Assembly (NCBI GenBank): GCA_934086185.1
Contig: CAKOHW010000003.1
Span: 1-64,000 of the forward strand
DNA: 64,000 nucleotides
Direction of reading: 5' to 3'
From: an uncultured Bacilli bacterium
Lineage (GTDB): Bacteria; Bacillota_I; Bacilli_A; RF39; UBA660
Part shown: in pieces, positions 41,087 through 49,815 of the stretch
How the letters are laid out: each line of letters opens with the position of its first letter
Position numbering within the stretch: position 1 is the first letter of the stretch
The notes under the pieces: model-generated
Database searches by the model: none
The model's input: the letters and a program-made list of their open reading frames with translations, nothing else
Told to the model about the DNA's origin: nothing
Position numbers and translations under genes: made by a program

Positions 41087-43459
41087 ATGTTATTAAGTAG
41101 AAAATTTGTTAGTGATTATATTGATTTACCTAGTGATTTAACTATTAAACAAATTGCAGAAGATATGACTAATGTTGGTAATGAATATGATAGTGCTAGT
41201 AGTTTGATTAATTGTTCTAATTTAATAATTGGTAAAGTAATTGAATGTGATAATCATCCTGACAGTGATCATTTACATGTATGTAAAGTTGACGTAGGTA
41301 GTGAAGTATTAAATATTGTTTGTGGAGCTCCTAATGTACGTAAAGATATAAAAGTTATAGTTGCATTGCCTGGAGCAATATTACCTGGTGGTGAAATAAA
41401 ACGTGGTGTTATTCGTGGGGTAGAAAGCAACGGAATGTTATGTTCAATTCAAGAATTAGGATTAGATAATAAATTTTTAAGTGAAAAAGATAAGAATGGA
41501 ATACATGAATTAAATGATGATGTAGAAATAGGTGGAGATCCTATAGAAGCATTAGGTTTAGACGATGAAATAATTGATTTTGAATTAACTAGTAATAGAG
41601 GAGATTTATTAAGTATTCTAGGTATGGCTTACGAATTAGGAGCTATTTACAAGAAGGAAGTAAAAGATATTGATTTAAAATATGAAACATTAAAAGATAA
41701 TGTTAATGATGTATTTAAAGTGGATGTAAAAACTGATGATTGTAATTTGTTTTTAGCAAAAAAAGTTATTAATGTTGAAATAAAAGAGAGTCCAGATTTT
41801 ATAAAAAACAGATTAATAGCAAGTGGAATTAGACCAATAAATAATGTTGTTGATATTTCTAATTATGTAATGTTAGAAACTGGTCAACCTTTACATTTCT
41901 ATGATGCAGATAGATTAGGTAATAAGATAATTGTAAGAAATGCTATAGAGGGTGAAGAACTAGTTACATTAGATAATAATAAAAGAATTTTATCTAGTGA
42001 AGATATTATTATTGCTAATGATAATGAAGCTGTTGGTCTTGCTGGAGTTATGGGAGGTTTATCTACAGAGGTAGAGAATACTACTAAGAATATTATTATA
42101 GAGTCTGCTATATTTGATAGTGTTAAAATACGTAAAACTTCTAAAAAAATATTAAGAAGTGAGGCAAGTAATAGATTTGAAAAGGGTATTGATCCAAATA
42201 GAACTTATATGGCTATTGATAGAGCTTGCACATTATTAAATAAATATGCTAATGCTAGTATTTTAAGTAATACAGTTATTTATGATAATGTAGATAAAAA
42301 TAGTAAGACTATAGATATTACTATAGAAAAAATTAATAAAGTATTAGGTATAAATATAAGTCTTGAAGAAGTAATTGAGATATTTAAAGCATTAGGTTTT
42401 GATGTTCAAGATAATAAAGATTATTTAAGTGTAATTGTACCTACTAGAAGATTAGATATTAAGATTAAAGAAGATTTAATAGAAGAAGTAGGTAGAATAT
42501 ATGGTATGGATAAAATAGAAGGTAAATTACCTATATTTGAATCTAAACTAGGTTATTATGATAAAACTAAAAGAGCTATAAAAAGAAAATTGGCTGATTT
42601 AGGTTTAAATGAAACTTTATCTTATTCTTTAATTCCTATTACAGAAGTTCATAAATATACTGTAGATGATTTTACTGAAGTGTCTTTAGATTATCCTATG
42701 AGTGAAGATAGAAATACTTTAAGATATAGTTTGCTTTATTCTTTGAAACAAATATATGATTATAATAATGCTAGAAATAATAGTGATATTTCTATATTTG
42801 AAATAGGTAAATCATTTTATAAAGAAGATGGTATTTATAAAGAAAGTAATAAACTTGCTATATTAATGTCTGGTAATTATTATGAAGGTATTAATAAAGT
42901 TAATGTAGATTTTTATATATTAAAAGGTGTAGTAGAGGAATTATTAGATTATTTAGGTTTTGGTGGTCGATATAGTTTAGATACAGAATCTGATTTACCA
43001 GATGAATTACATCCTGGACAAAGTGCTAATATAAACGTACAAGGTAAAAAGTTAGGAATAATAGGTAAATTACACCCTAATGTTAGTAAGAAAGATATAT
43101 TTGTTTTTGAAATAGATTTAGACAAATTATTGAGTTTGCATCCAACTAGAATGAGTTATAAGGATATTCCTAAGTTTCCATCTATAGAAAAAGATTTAGC
43201 ATTTGTTGTTGATAAAGATATTAACAGTATAGAAATTGAAAAATTGATTAAGAAAATTGGTGGAAAATTATTAGTTGATTTATCTGTATTTGATTTATAT
43301 GTTGGAGATAAAATTGAAAAAAATAAAAAGAGTATTGCATATAAATTAGTATTTAGAGATAATAATCGTACGTTAACTGAAGATGAAGTTATGGTATTAT
43401 TTAATAATATTATAATTAATGTTGAAAATAAATTTAATGCTAGAGTTAGAGATAAATAG
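41087..43459 (+). CDS. pheT: Phenylalanyl-tRNA synthetase beta subunit
   Basis: Beta chain with the editing site and anticodon-related domains. In order: tRNA-binding (EMAP-like) domain (LIIGKVIECDNHPDSDHLHVCKVDVG, residues ~40-150), B3/B4 editing domain (RPINNVVDISNYVMLETGQPLHFYDAD), B5 domain, inactive synthetase-like core and a C-terminal ferredoxin-fold anticodon domain (KDIPKFPSIEKDLAFVVD). 790 residues. ATG 41087 is one base after the pheS stop. The operon ends with a weak hairpin at 43482-43499. Confidence 0.97.
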   Translation: MLLSRKFVSDYIDLPSDLTIKQIAEDMTNVGNEYDSASSLINCSNLIIGKVIECDNHPDSDHLHVCKVDVGSEVLNIVCGAPNVRKDIKVIVALPGAILPGGEIKRGVIRGVESNGMLCSIQELGLDNKFLSEKDKNGIHELNDDVEIGGDPIEALGLDDEIIDFELTSNRGDLLSILGMAYELGAIYKKEVKDIDLKYETLKDNVNDVFKVDVKTDDCNLFLAKKVINVEIKESPDFIKNRLIASGIRPINNVVDISNYVMLETGQPLHFYDADRLGNKIIVRNAIEGEELVTLDNNKRILSSEDIIIANDNEAVGLAGVMGGLSTEVENTTKNIIIESAIFDSVKIRKTSKKILRSEASNRFEKGIDPNRTYMAIDRACTLLNKYANASILSNTVIYDNVDKNSKTIDITIEKINKVLGINISLEEVIEIFKALGFDVQDNKDYLSVIVPTRRLDIKIKEDLIEEVGRIYGMDKIEGKLPIFESKLGYYDKTKRAIKRKLADLGLNETLSYSLIPITEVHKYTVDDFTEVSLDYPMSEDRNTLRYSLLYSLKQIYDYNNARNNSDISIFEIGKSFYKEDGIYKESNKLAILMSGNYYEGINKVNVDFYILKGVVEELLDYLGFGGRYSLDTESDLPDELHPGQSANINVQGKKLGIIGKLHPNVSKKDIFVFEIDLDKLLSLHPTRMSYKDIPKFPSIEKDLAFVVDKDINSIEIEKLIKKIGGKLLVDLSVFDLYVGDKIEKNKKSIAYKLVFRDNNRTLTEDEVMVLFNNIIINVENKFNARVRDK

Positions 43460-43551
43460 ATTATTTAAAAAATGAGAAATGGTGATTGAAATATATCACT
43501 TTTTTTGATATGATTCGATTATGATAGACAGTAATTGTAAGAGACGTAGAT

Positions 43552-43920
43552 ATGAAGTTTAGTAGTAAAAAAGTAGTTTCTATTTCAATATTAATAATTT
43601 GTTTTATTTCTTTTGGTTTGATATTATTAAAAATAAAAAAATGATATAAATATTTTGTTGAATAATAAATCATATTCGTATTTACCAAAAGTAGCGTTAA
43701 ATTATATAAAAAAAATTTATGAGAATACTGGGGAATTGGTTTTTACTGAAAAAAATAAATAAACTGGGTTGCCTTATCTTAACCCTAATTTTATAACTTA
43801 TTTAACTATGTCTAAAGATGAACAAAGTAAAGTGGATATTATTGCGGATACATATGTCACAGATTATTGTGAATGCAATTATGGTGTTTTATTTTATAAA
43901 AAGAAAAAAAGAAATGATTT
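43552..43920 (+). pseudogene. Broken N-terminal part of a secreted papain-type protease-like gene
   Basis: ATG 43552 opens a signal-anchor peptide (MKFSSKKVVSISILIICFIS...) that stops after 30 codons at 43642. The next frame continues SYSYLPKVALNYIKKIYENTGELVFTEK, hits a TAA near 43761, and resumes as LPYLNPNFITYLTMSKDEQ until the coding sense fades near 43915. This prodomain pattern resembles the start of surface C1/papain-family proteins of low-GC gut Firmicutes; the protease domain itself is absent. One frameshift and one stop are needed to join the parts. It explains the 43460-44005 stretch, which otherwise holds only the weak pheT hairpin and a terminator. Confidence 0.55.
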
Positions 43921-43928
43921 AATAATTT

Positions 43929-43956
43929 ACTGGTGTCAACCAGTTTCTTTTTTTTC
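43929..43956 (+). terminator. Rho-independent terminator
   Basis: ACTGGT (43929-43934), GTCA loop, ACCAGT (43939-43944), T-run. Confidence 0.85.
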
Positions 43957-44005
43957 TTGTTTAATATTTATTAGCATTATATACTTAGAGTGGGGATGAG
44001 TAATC

Positions 44006-44509
44006 ATGAAAAAAATTAATAAACAAAATAAATCTTATTTAAGTTGGGATGAATATTTTATGGGAGTTGCTATGCTTTCTAGTATGAGAAGTAAAGATCC
44101 TAATACTAGAGTTGGAGCATGTATAGTTAGTAATGATAATAGAATATTATCTATGGGATATAACGGAGCTCCTAATGGATATAAAGATGATGTATTTCCA
44201 TGGGATAGAGAAGGAGATGCAGTTAATACAAAATATTTTTATGTATGCCATTCTGAATTAAATGCAATATTAAATTATGCCGGAAGTAGAAGTAATTTAG
44301 TAGGTAGTAAATTGTATGTTACATTGTTTCCGTGCAATGAATGTGCTAAAGTTGTAGTACAAAGTGGTATAAAAGAAGTTATTTATTTATCTGATAAATA
44401 TCATGGAACTGATGCTACAATAGTTAGTAAAAAGATATTTGATGTATGTGGTGTTAAATATAGAAAATTCGTTCCTAAAGAAAATATAGAAATTAATTTT
44501 GAGGTTTAG
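44006..44509 (+). CDS. Deoxycytidylate (dCMP) deaminase-type protein
   Basis: Zinc deaminase supplying dUMP for thymidylate synthesis; ComEB is the Bacillus homologue. Motifs are WDEYFMGVAMLSSMRSKDPNTRVGA, then YNGAPNG, the zinc/catalytic CHSELNAI (HxE) and LFPCNECAK (PCxxC). 167 residues. GGGGATGAG is the SD. The downstream zinc-ribbon membrane protein starts just after its stop. Confidence 0.92.
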   Translation: MKKINKQNKSYLSWDEYFMGVAMLSSMRSKDPNTRVGACIVSNDNRILSMGYNGAPNGYKDDVFPWDREGDAVNTKYFYVCHSELNAILNYAGSRSNLVGSKLYVTLFPCNECAKVVVQSGIKEVIYLSDKYHGTDATIVSKKIFDVCGVKYRKFVPKENIEINFEV

Positions 44510-44510
44510 A

Positions 44511-44894
44511 ATGAATTGTAATAAGTGTGGTTTTAATAATAATATAAACAATAAGTATTGTATTAATTGTGGTAATCTTTTATATAATGCTAATAAAGAA
44601 ATTAGTTTTATGTTGGGTATAGTTTGTATTATAAGTGCTCTTTTATTTAATGTAGTATGTTTTATACCAGGTATTATAAGTATAATTTATTCTTTTAAAT
44701 ATAAAAAAGATAGTGGAAAGTATGGTATTGGGTTTGGTTTAAGTATTGGTGGTATGGTTTATAGTTTAATCATTTTAATTATATCGATTTTATTATTTTT
44801 TGTTATAATTAATACTTCTCCAGATTATAATACTAATGATGATACTTTAGAGAATGTTAATGTTCAATATAATGATGATTTGATACATTTATAA
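44511..44894 (+). CDS. Small zinc-ribbon membrane protein (DUF4190-like)
   Basis: An N-terminal zinc ribbon CNKCGFNNNINNKYCINCG (residues 3-21) is followed by two or three membrane segments (FMLGIVCIISALLFNVVCFIPGI; LIILIISILLFFVII) with the G-x-x-x-G pattern of DUF4190. 127 residues. ATG 44511 is one base after the deaminase stop, with GAGG upstream. The short C-terminal tail is acidic. Function unknown. Confidence 0.72.
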   Translation: MNCNKCGFNNNINNKYCINCGNLLYNANKEISFMLGIVCIISALLFNVVCFIPGIISIIYSFKYKKDSGKYGIGFGLSIGGMVYSLIILIISILLFFVIINTSPDYNTNDDTLENVNVQYNDDLIHL

Positions 44895-44908
44895 TGTATC
44901 ATTTTTTC
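44881..44908 (+). terminator. Rho-independent terminator
   Basis: TGATACATT (44881-44889) pairs with AATGTATCA (44893-44901), followed by T's; overlaps the coding end. Confidence 0.8.
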
Positions 44909-44961
44909 GTTTGTTATAATATTATATATTTATTTGATTTCAAAATAAAAAATAGATAATT

Positions 44962-45663
44962 CTATTTAATATTGCTTTTTGCATTTCCAAAACGTCTATT
45001 ACGTTTATTATAATTTATTAATGCTTCGTCGAAATCATTTTCGGTAAATGCAGGAAAATAAGTATTAGTAAAATATAATTCAGCATATGCTAATTGATAT
45101 AGCATAAAGTTACTAATTCTTTGTTCTCCACTTGTACGTATCATTAGATCTATTGGTGGTATATCTTGATATAAGTATTTATTGAATTCTTCTTTGTTTA
45201 TTTCTTTTATATTACTTTTTAATATTTTATTTACGGCATCTATTATTTCTTGTTGACCTCCATAATTTAAGCATATATTACATATACCTTTAGTACAGTT
45301 TTTTGTTATTTCTGTAGTTTCATTTATTACTTTAATAATAGATTTATCTAAATTTTCTTTAGAACCTGAAAATATTACTTTTATATTCTTTTTTAGAAAG
45401 TAATTGCTTTCTTTTTTGAAAGTTTTTTTGAACAATGTCATTAAATGATTTACTTCTTTTTTTTCTCTTTTAAAGTTTTCTGTTGAAAATACAAATAATG
45501 ATAGATATTTAACTCCTTTAGTTAAAATATAGTCTGATATCTTTTTTAAATTTTTTAATCCTTCATCATGCCCTTTACTTCTATTTAGGCCTCTTTCTTC
45601 TGCCCATCTTCCATTTCCATCTACTATTATTGCTACATGATTTGGTATGTTTAATTCATTCAT
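44962..45663 (-). CDS. uppS: Isoprenyl (undecaprenyl diphosphate) synthase
   Basis: cis-Prenyltransferase making the C55 carrier lipid for wall synthesis. Conserved blocks are HVAIIVDGNGRWAEERGL (catalytic Asp), SLFVFSTENFKR, NICLNYGGQQEI and IRTSGEQRISNFMLYQLAYAEL. MDGNGRWA normally starts with Met; Val replaces it here. 233 residues from ATG 45663, preceded by GGAGG; the ATG at 45678 overlaps that SD. cdsA, dxr and frr, its usual partners, are not adjacent. Confidence 0.95.
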   Translation of the reverse strand: MNELNIPNHVAIIVDGNGRWAEERGLNRSKGHDEGLKNLKKISDYILTKGVKYLSLFVFSTENFKREKKEVNHLMTLFKKTFKKESNYFLKKNIKVIFSGSKENLDKSIIKVINETTEITKNCTKGICNICLNYGGQQEIIDAVNKILKSNIKEINKEEFNKYLYQDIPPIDLMIRTSGEQRISNFMLYQLAYAELYFTNTYFPAFTENDFDEALINYNKRNRRFGNAKSNIK

Positions 45664-45739
45664 TTTTAATTCCTCCATAAGATTATTATATAATATATGT
45701 AATAAATAGCAATTTTTTTAATAATTTTAGTAAAATTGT

Positions 45740-45768
45740 TTGACAAATTTGATTTAGTACCATATAAT
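45740..45768 (+). promoter_or_regulatory. Consensus promoter of rplM-rpsI with inverted repeat around the -10
   Basis: TTGACA (45740-45745), 17 bp, TATAAT (45763-45768): a perfect SigA match. GTACCAT (45757-45763) and ATGGTAC (45774-45780) form a 7-bp inverted repeat around the -10. The 80-nt leader to ATG 45849 could hold an L13 leader, but I cannot fold one with confidence. Confidence 0.85.
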
Positions 45769-45848
45769 TTTAAATGGTACATTTTATTTATCTGTTTTTT
45801 ATTTGATGTGGGAAGTTAAATGAAATACGGATGGTGAAAGGAAAAAAT

Positions 45849-46280
45849 ATGAAAACATATATGGAAAAAAAGGAAACAGTTAAACGTGATTGGTATGTAA
45901 TTGATGCTACTGATTTACCATTAGGTAGAGTTGCTACTAAAGCAGCAAATTTATTAAGAGGTAAACATAAAGTAACTTTTACACCTCATATTGATTGTGG
46001 AGACTACGTAATTATTGTTAATGCTGATAAAGTTAAATTAACAGGAAACAAATTAGAAGACAAAATGTATTATAATCATTCTGGATTTCCAGGAGGATTA
46101 AGAGAACGTAATGCTAAAACTATGATAGAAAAATATCCAGTTGAAATGGTTGAAAGAGCAGTTAAAGGTATGCTTCCTCATAATAGATTAGGAAGAAGTA
46201 CTTCTAAAAAATTATTTGTTTATGCTGGTGCAGATCATAAACATAGTGCTCAAAAACCAGTTAGTATAACTATTGATTAG
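45849..46280 (+). CDS. rplM: 50S ribosomal protein uL13
   Basis: Early-assembling 23S rRNA-binding protein. Blocks: [54 protein letters not shown] and [12 protein letters not shown]. 143 residues from ATG 45849 with AAAGGAAA; the GTG/ATG in-frame starts further upstream lack an SD. Paired with rpsI, as always in Firmicutes. Confidence 0.97.
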   Translation: MKTYMEKKETVKRDWYVIDATDLPLGRVATKAANLLRGKHKVTFTPHIDCGDYVIIVNADKVKLTGNKLEDKMYYNHSGFPGGLRERNAKTMIEKYPVEMVERAVKGMLPHNRLGRSTSKKLFVYAGADHKHSAQKPVSITID

Positions 46281-46294
46281 GAGGTTAAGTATAT

Positions 46295-46708
46295 ATGGAA
46301 AAGAAAATGTTTAGTGCTACAGGAAGAAGAAAAACTTCAGTTGCTCAAGTAAGAATGGTACCAGGTACTGGTAAAATTATAGTTAATGGACAAGATGTTA
46401 ATGAATATATGCCATTCCCAACTTTAGTTATGGATTTAATGCAACCTTTAGTTGTAACAAATAATGAAAAAACTTTTGATATTACAGTTACTGTTAAAGG
46501 TGGAGGATACTCTGGACAAACTGGAGCTATTAGATTAGGTATTACAAGAGCTTTATTATTAGCAGATGCTGGAAATGAAGCAAATGAAGGTTCTTATAGA
46601 AAAATTCTTAAAGCTGAAGGATTTATTACTCGTGATCCTAGAGTTAAAGAACGTAAAAAATATGGTCTTAAAAAAGCTCGTAGAGCACCACAATTCTCAA
46701 AACGTTAA
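46295..46708 (+). CDS. rpsI: 30S ribosomal protein uS9
   Basis: Its C-terminal tail contacts P-site tRNA. Blocks: [53 protein letters not shown] and the invariant end QFSKR. 137 residues; a few residues longer than the ~130 norm. AGGAGG lies before the ATG, and the stem-loop at 46724 ends the operon. Confidence 0.97.
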   Translation: MEKKMFSATGRRKTSVAQVRMVPGTGKIIVNGQDVNEYMPFPTLVMDLMQPLVVTNNEKTFDITVTVKGGGYSGQTGAIRLGITRALLLADAGNEANEGSYRKILKAEGFITRDPRVKERKKYGLKKARRAPQFSKR

Positions 46709-46723
46709 TATGTTTCAAATTTT

Positions 46724-46751
46724 CTCAGAAAGGTATTCTTTCTGAGTTTTT
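46724..46751 (+). terminator. Rho-independent terminator
   Basis: CTCAGAAAG (46724-46732), GTATT loop, CTTTCTGAG (46738-46746), T-run. Confidence 0.9.
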
Positions 46752-46860
46752 GTTTAAATAATTTTTTTTAGTTAATTGGTGAATATTCATTTATATATAA
46801 ATTTGATTTTTAATAATGAACATGGTATCATACATACTGCTAATGAAGGAGGAGTGTTAA

Positions 46861-47346
46861 ATGTCAACGAAAAAATTTATAGCTGAATTAGCTAAAAATT
46901 CAAAATACTTTATAATTGAAAAGAAAATAACAGAATTAGAAGAACAATATGGTATAAAATTTTGTGAAAATGAAAAAGAAAAACTTGCTTTTTGCATTTT
47001 GTTAGGTGATATGACAACTAGTAAAGATTTTGGCAAGAATTTTAAATTTTCTCCAACAATAATTATTGATTTTATAGAAAATTGTTTTTTTAAAGCATTT
47101 AATAATAATGAAAAAATTACAGTAGAAAGTGTTATGACTGATTTATTACTTATGAATGAAGAAGTAAATAATAAAACTCGATTGTTTTATTTAAGAACAG
47201 CAATGTTATTGTTAAGATATTATTCTATTTCTGATGGTAAAATAAGAAAGTATAATGAATATTGGACTTATGAAAATCGTGAAAATGAAAAGAATAATGA
47301 TTATTCATCAATTACTAAACAAAAGATTAATAAATATACTGAATAA
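46861..47346 (+). CDS. Hypothetical soluble protein
   Basis: 161 residues, mostly helical, without signal, membrane span or motif I recognise. The middle (FCILLGDMTTSKDFGKNFKFS; FIENCFFKAFNNNEKITVESVM) and a Lys/Asn-rich C-terminus (ENEKNNDYSSITKQKINKYTE) are the only notable features. AAGGAGGAG lies 8 bases before the ATG. Terminators before and after make it a single-gene unit between rpsI and the metal-resistance pair. The strong SD and normal codon use support a real gene. Confidence 0.6.
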   Translation: MSTKKFIAELAKNSKYFIIEKKITELEEQYGIKFCENEKEKLAFCILLGDMTTSKDFGKNFKFSPTIIIDFIENCFFKAFNNNEKITVESVMTDLLLMNEEVNNKTRLFYLRTAMLLLRYYSISDGKIRKYNEYWTYENRENEKNNDYSSITKQKINKYTE

Positions 47347-47353
47347 TTTATTT

Positions 47354-47379
47354 ATAGATAGAAATATCTATATTTTTTT
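47354..47379 (+). terminator. Rho-independent terminator
   Basis: ATAGATA (47354-47360), GAAA loop, TATCTAT (47365-47371), then T's. Confidence 0.75.
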
Positions 47380-47403
47380 ATGTACAAAATATTTTTTTTA
47401 TTA

Positions 47404-47435
47404 TATAATATTAATATATGAACAATTATTCATAT
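47404..47435 (+). promoter_or_regulatory. Promoter -10 and ArsR/SmtB-type operator
   Basis: TATAAT (47404-47409) is followed by a perfect inverted repeat ATATGAA (47416-47422) CAATTA TTCATAT (47429-47435). ATATGAAC...TTCATAT matches the 12-2-12-like operators of SmtB/CzrA/CadC repressors. It covers the expected transcription start, so bound repressor would block initiation and metal would release it. Confidence 0.75.
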
Positions 47436-47449
47436 GATAAGGAGGTTAT

Positions 47450-47743
47450 ATGAATTTATTAAGTGATGATAAATTAATAGATTTGGCAGAATTATTTAAA
47501 ATGTTTGGTGATTCTACTAGAGTTAAAATAATGAATGTTTTATTAAATGGTAAATTTAATGTTGGTGAAATAGTAAAACATGTTGAAATGAGTCAATCTG
47601 CTGTTTCTCACCAACTTAGAATCCTTAAAGATTCTAAATTAATAAAGTATGAAAAAATCGGAAAAGAAATATACTATTATTTAGCAGATGATCATGTTGA
47701 AAAAATATTTAGAATGGGGTGTGAACATATTGAAGAAATATAA
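47450..47743 (+). CDS. ArsR/SmtB-family metal-sensing repressor
   Basis: Winged-helix repressor of 97 residues. FKMFGDSTRVKIMNVLLNGKFNVGEI leads to the recognition helix MSQSAVSHQLRILKDSKL and the wing YEKIGKEIYYYL. The C-terminal helix DDHVEKIFRMGCEHIEE has Asp/His pairs placed as in the alpha-5 zinc site of SmtB/CzrA. The alpha-3 CxC (As/Cd type) is absent, so zinc-type sensing is likeliest. It regulates itself and the downstream ATPase through the operator at 47416-47435. AAGGAGG is the SD. Confidence 0.88.
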   Translation: MNLLSDDKLIDLAELFKMFGDSTRVKIMNVLLNGKFNVGEIVKHVEMSQSAVSHQLRILKDSKLIKYEKIGKEIYYYLADDHVEKIFRMGCEHIEEI

Positions 47744-49766
47744 ATATATAATTAAAAATTTAGATTGTGCAAATTGTGCTAGAGAAATAGAAGCAAAATT
47801 AAATAAAGATGATAAAATAAATAATGCGTCTGTTAATTTTGCTAGAAGTTTAGTTATTGTTGAAACTGATTATGATGGTGATGTATTTAGTTATGTTAAT
47901 TCTATTATAAAGAGTGTAGAAATAGATTCATATATAGTTAGTGAAGATAATGATCATGATAATAATAAAAATAGGATTATATATTTGTTAGTTGGAACTA
48001 TTATAGGTTTGATAGGAGTATTTTTACCTATAAATAAAAATATTAAGATTATATTGTTGATTATTGCGTATGTTATTTTACTTTATAAAACTTTTATGAA
48101 TGCTTTAAAATTATTAGTTAGAAGTAAAACTATTAATGAAAACTTACTTGTTTTTATATCTTGTGTTGGTGCTTTTTTAATAGGTGAATATGATGAAGGA
48201 TTAATGGTAATTATATTATATGAATTTGGTAAATTATTGGAGAGTATGGCTGTTAATAAGTCAAGAAATTCTATTACGGAACTTATGAATATAAAACCAG
48301 AGTTTGCAAATTTAAAAATTAAGAGTGATATTAAGAAAGTTGATCCTAGTATAGTAAAAGTTCACGATATTATTGTAGTTAAAGATGGTGAAAAAATACC
48401 TTTAGATGGTATAGTTATAAAAGGAAGTGCTAGAGTTAATCAGGCAGCAATTACTGGTGAAAGTACCTTATTAACGTTAGAAAAAGGAAATAATGCTATA
48501 TCTGGAATGATAAATGAAGAAGGATTAATAGAAATTGAAGTTACAAGTAATTATAAAGATAGTACTGTAAATAGAATATTGGAGCTTGTTGAAAATGCTA
48601 GTAGTAAAAAAGCAAAAACTGAAACTTTTGTCAGTAAAGCGGCTAAAATATATACTCCTATTATAATTGTATTATCTATATTAATTATAGTTTTAGGAAG
48701 TATATTTACTAATATTCCTATGCATGATTTATTGTATCGTAGTTTATTATTTTTAGTTATATCTTGTCCATGTGCTATAGCTATATCTGTTCCATTATCA
48801 TATTTTGCTGGTATAGGTGCTTGTAGTAAGAAAGGTATACTTATTAAAGGAAGTAATTATTTAGATACTTTAAAAAATGTAAATGAAATAATATTTGATA
48901 AAACTGGTACTATTACTACAGGTAAATTTGAAAATTTAAGAATAGAAATTTTAGATAAAAAATATAGTGAAAAATATATTAAGACTATTATAGTTAAAGG
49001 AGAACAGTTAAGTAATCATCCTATTGCTAAAAGTATGTTAAGTTTGATAAATATTAATTCTAATAGTGATGACGTTAAAGAATTTAAAGAATATAAAGGA
49101 AGAGGTATAGAATTTAAAATAGATAAAGATTTAATTCGTATTGGTAATTATAATTTTTGTAATACTTTAGATGATAATGCAATTCTTTATGTTAGTTTAA
49201 ATGACAAATGTATATCTAAGATATTTGTTACTGATAATATTAAAGATAATGTAGATAATTTAATTAGTTATTTAAAAGATAATAATATTAATGCTAGAAT
49301 GTTGACTGGTGATTCTAAAAATAAAGCTTTAGAAATTGCTAAAAAAGTAGGTATTACAGATGTTAGTTATGAGTTATTACCTCAAGATAAATATAAAATA
49401 GTCGAAGAAGAAATTAAGAAAAATGATAAAATAATTGCATTTGTTGGAGATGGTGTTAATGATGCTCCTACATTACGTTTAAGTCATGTTGGTATTTCTA
49501 TGGGAAATATTGGTAGTGAATCTGCTATAGAAGCTAGTGATGTTGTAATAGTTAATGATGATATTTCTAAGATTGAAACAGCTATAAAAATGTCTAAGTT
49601 TACTGGTAAAATTATAAAACAAAATTTAATTTTTGCTATAAGTATTAAAATATTATTTTTATCATTAGGGTTATTTGGTATTGCTACTATGTGGCAAGCT
49701 GTATTTGCTGATGTTGGAGTAACAGTTTTAACAATATTAAACTCTATTAGAATTTTAAATAAATAG
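47730..49766 (+). CDS. P1B-type heavy-metal exporting ATPase (Zn/Cd/Pb class)
   Basis: Metal efflux pump. An N-terminal HMA domain carries DCANCAREIE (CxxC). Eight membrane segments are expected; the metal site CPC is near residue 346 (SCPCAIAIS). The actuator ITGES, the phosphorylation site Asp390 in FDKTGT and the hinge GDGVNDAPTLR are intact. CPC with an ArsR neighbour indicates the ZntA/CadA subgroup. The start is taken as TTG 47730 (GGGGTG at 47716-47721), giving MKKYKYIIKNLDCANC; it overlaps the repressor gene by 14 bases. 678 residues. Regulated by the operator upstream of the repressor. Confidence 0.9.
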   Translation: MKKYKYIIKNLDCANCAREIEAKLNKDDKINNASVNFARSLVIVETDYDGDVFSYVNSIIKSVEIDSYIVSEDNDHDNNKNRIIYLLVGTIIGLIGVFLPINKNIKIILLIIAYVILLYKTFMNALKLLVRSKTINENLLVFISCVGAFLIGEYDEGLMVIILYEFGKLLESMAVNKSRNSITELMNIKPEFANLKIKSDIKKVDPSIVKVHDIIVVKDGEKIPLDGIVIKGSARVNQAAITGESTLLTLEKGNNAISGMINEEGLIEIEVTSNYKDSTVNRILELVENASSKKAKTETFVSKAAKIYTPIIIVLSILIIVLGSIFTNIPMHDLLYRSLLFLVISCPCAIAISVPLSYFAGIGACSKKGILIKGSNYLDTLKNVNEIIFDKTGTITTGKFENLRIEILDKKYSEKYIKTIIVKGEQLSNHPIAKSMLSLININSNSDDVKEFKEYKGRGIEFKIDKDLIRIGNYNFCNTLDDNAILYVSLNDKCISKIFVTDNIKDNVDNLISYLKDNNINARMLTGDSKNKALEIAKKVGITDVSYELLPQDKYKIVEEEIKKNDKIIAFVGDGVNDAPTLRLSHVGISMGNIGSESAIEASDVVIVNDDISKIETAIKMSKFTGKIIKQNLIFAISIKILFLSLGLFGIATMWQAVFADVGVTVLTILNSIRILNK

Positions 49767-49815
49767 TCACTTTATTGTCACTTTCGTATTATATACTTAA
49801 TATGGATGTGGTATT

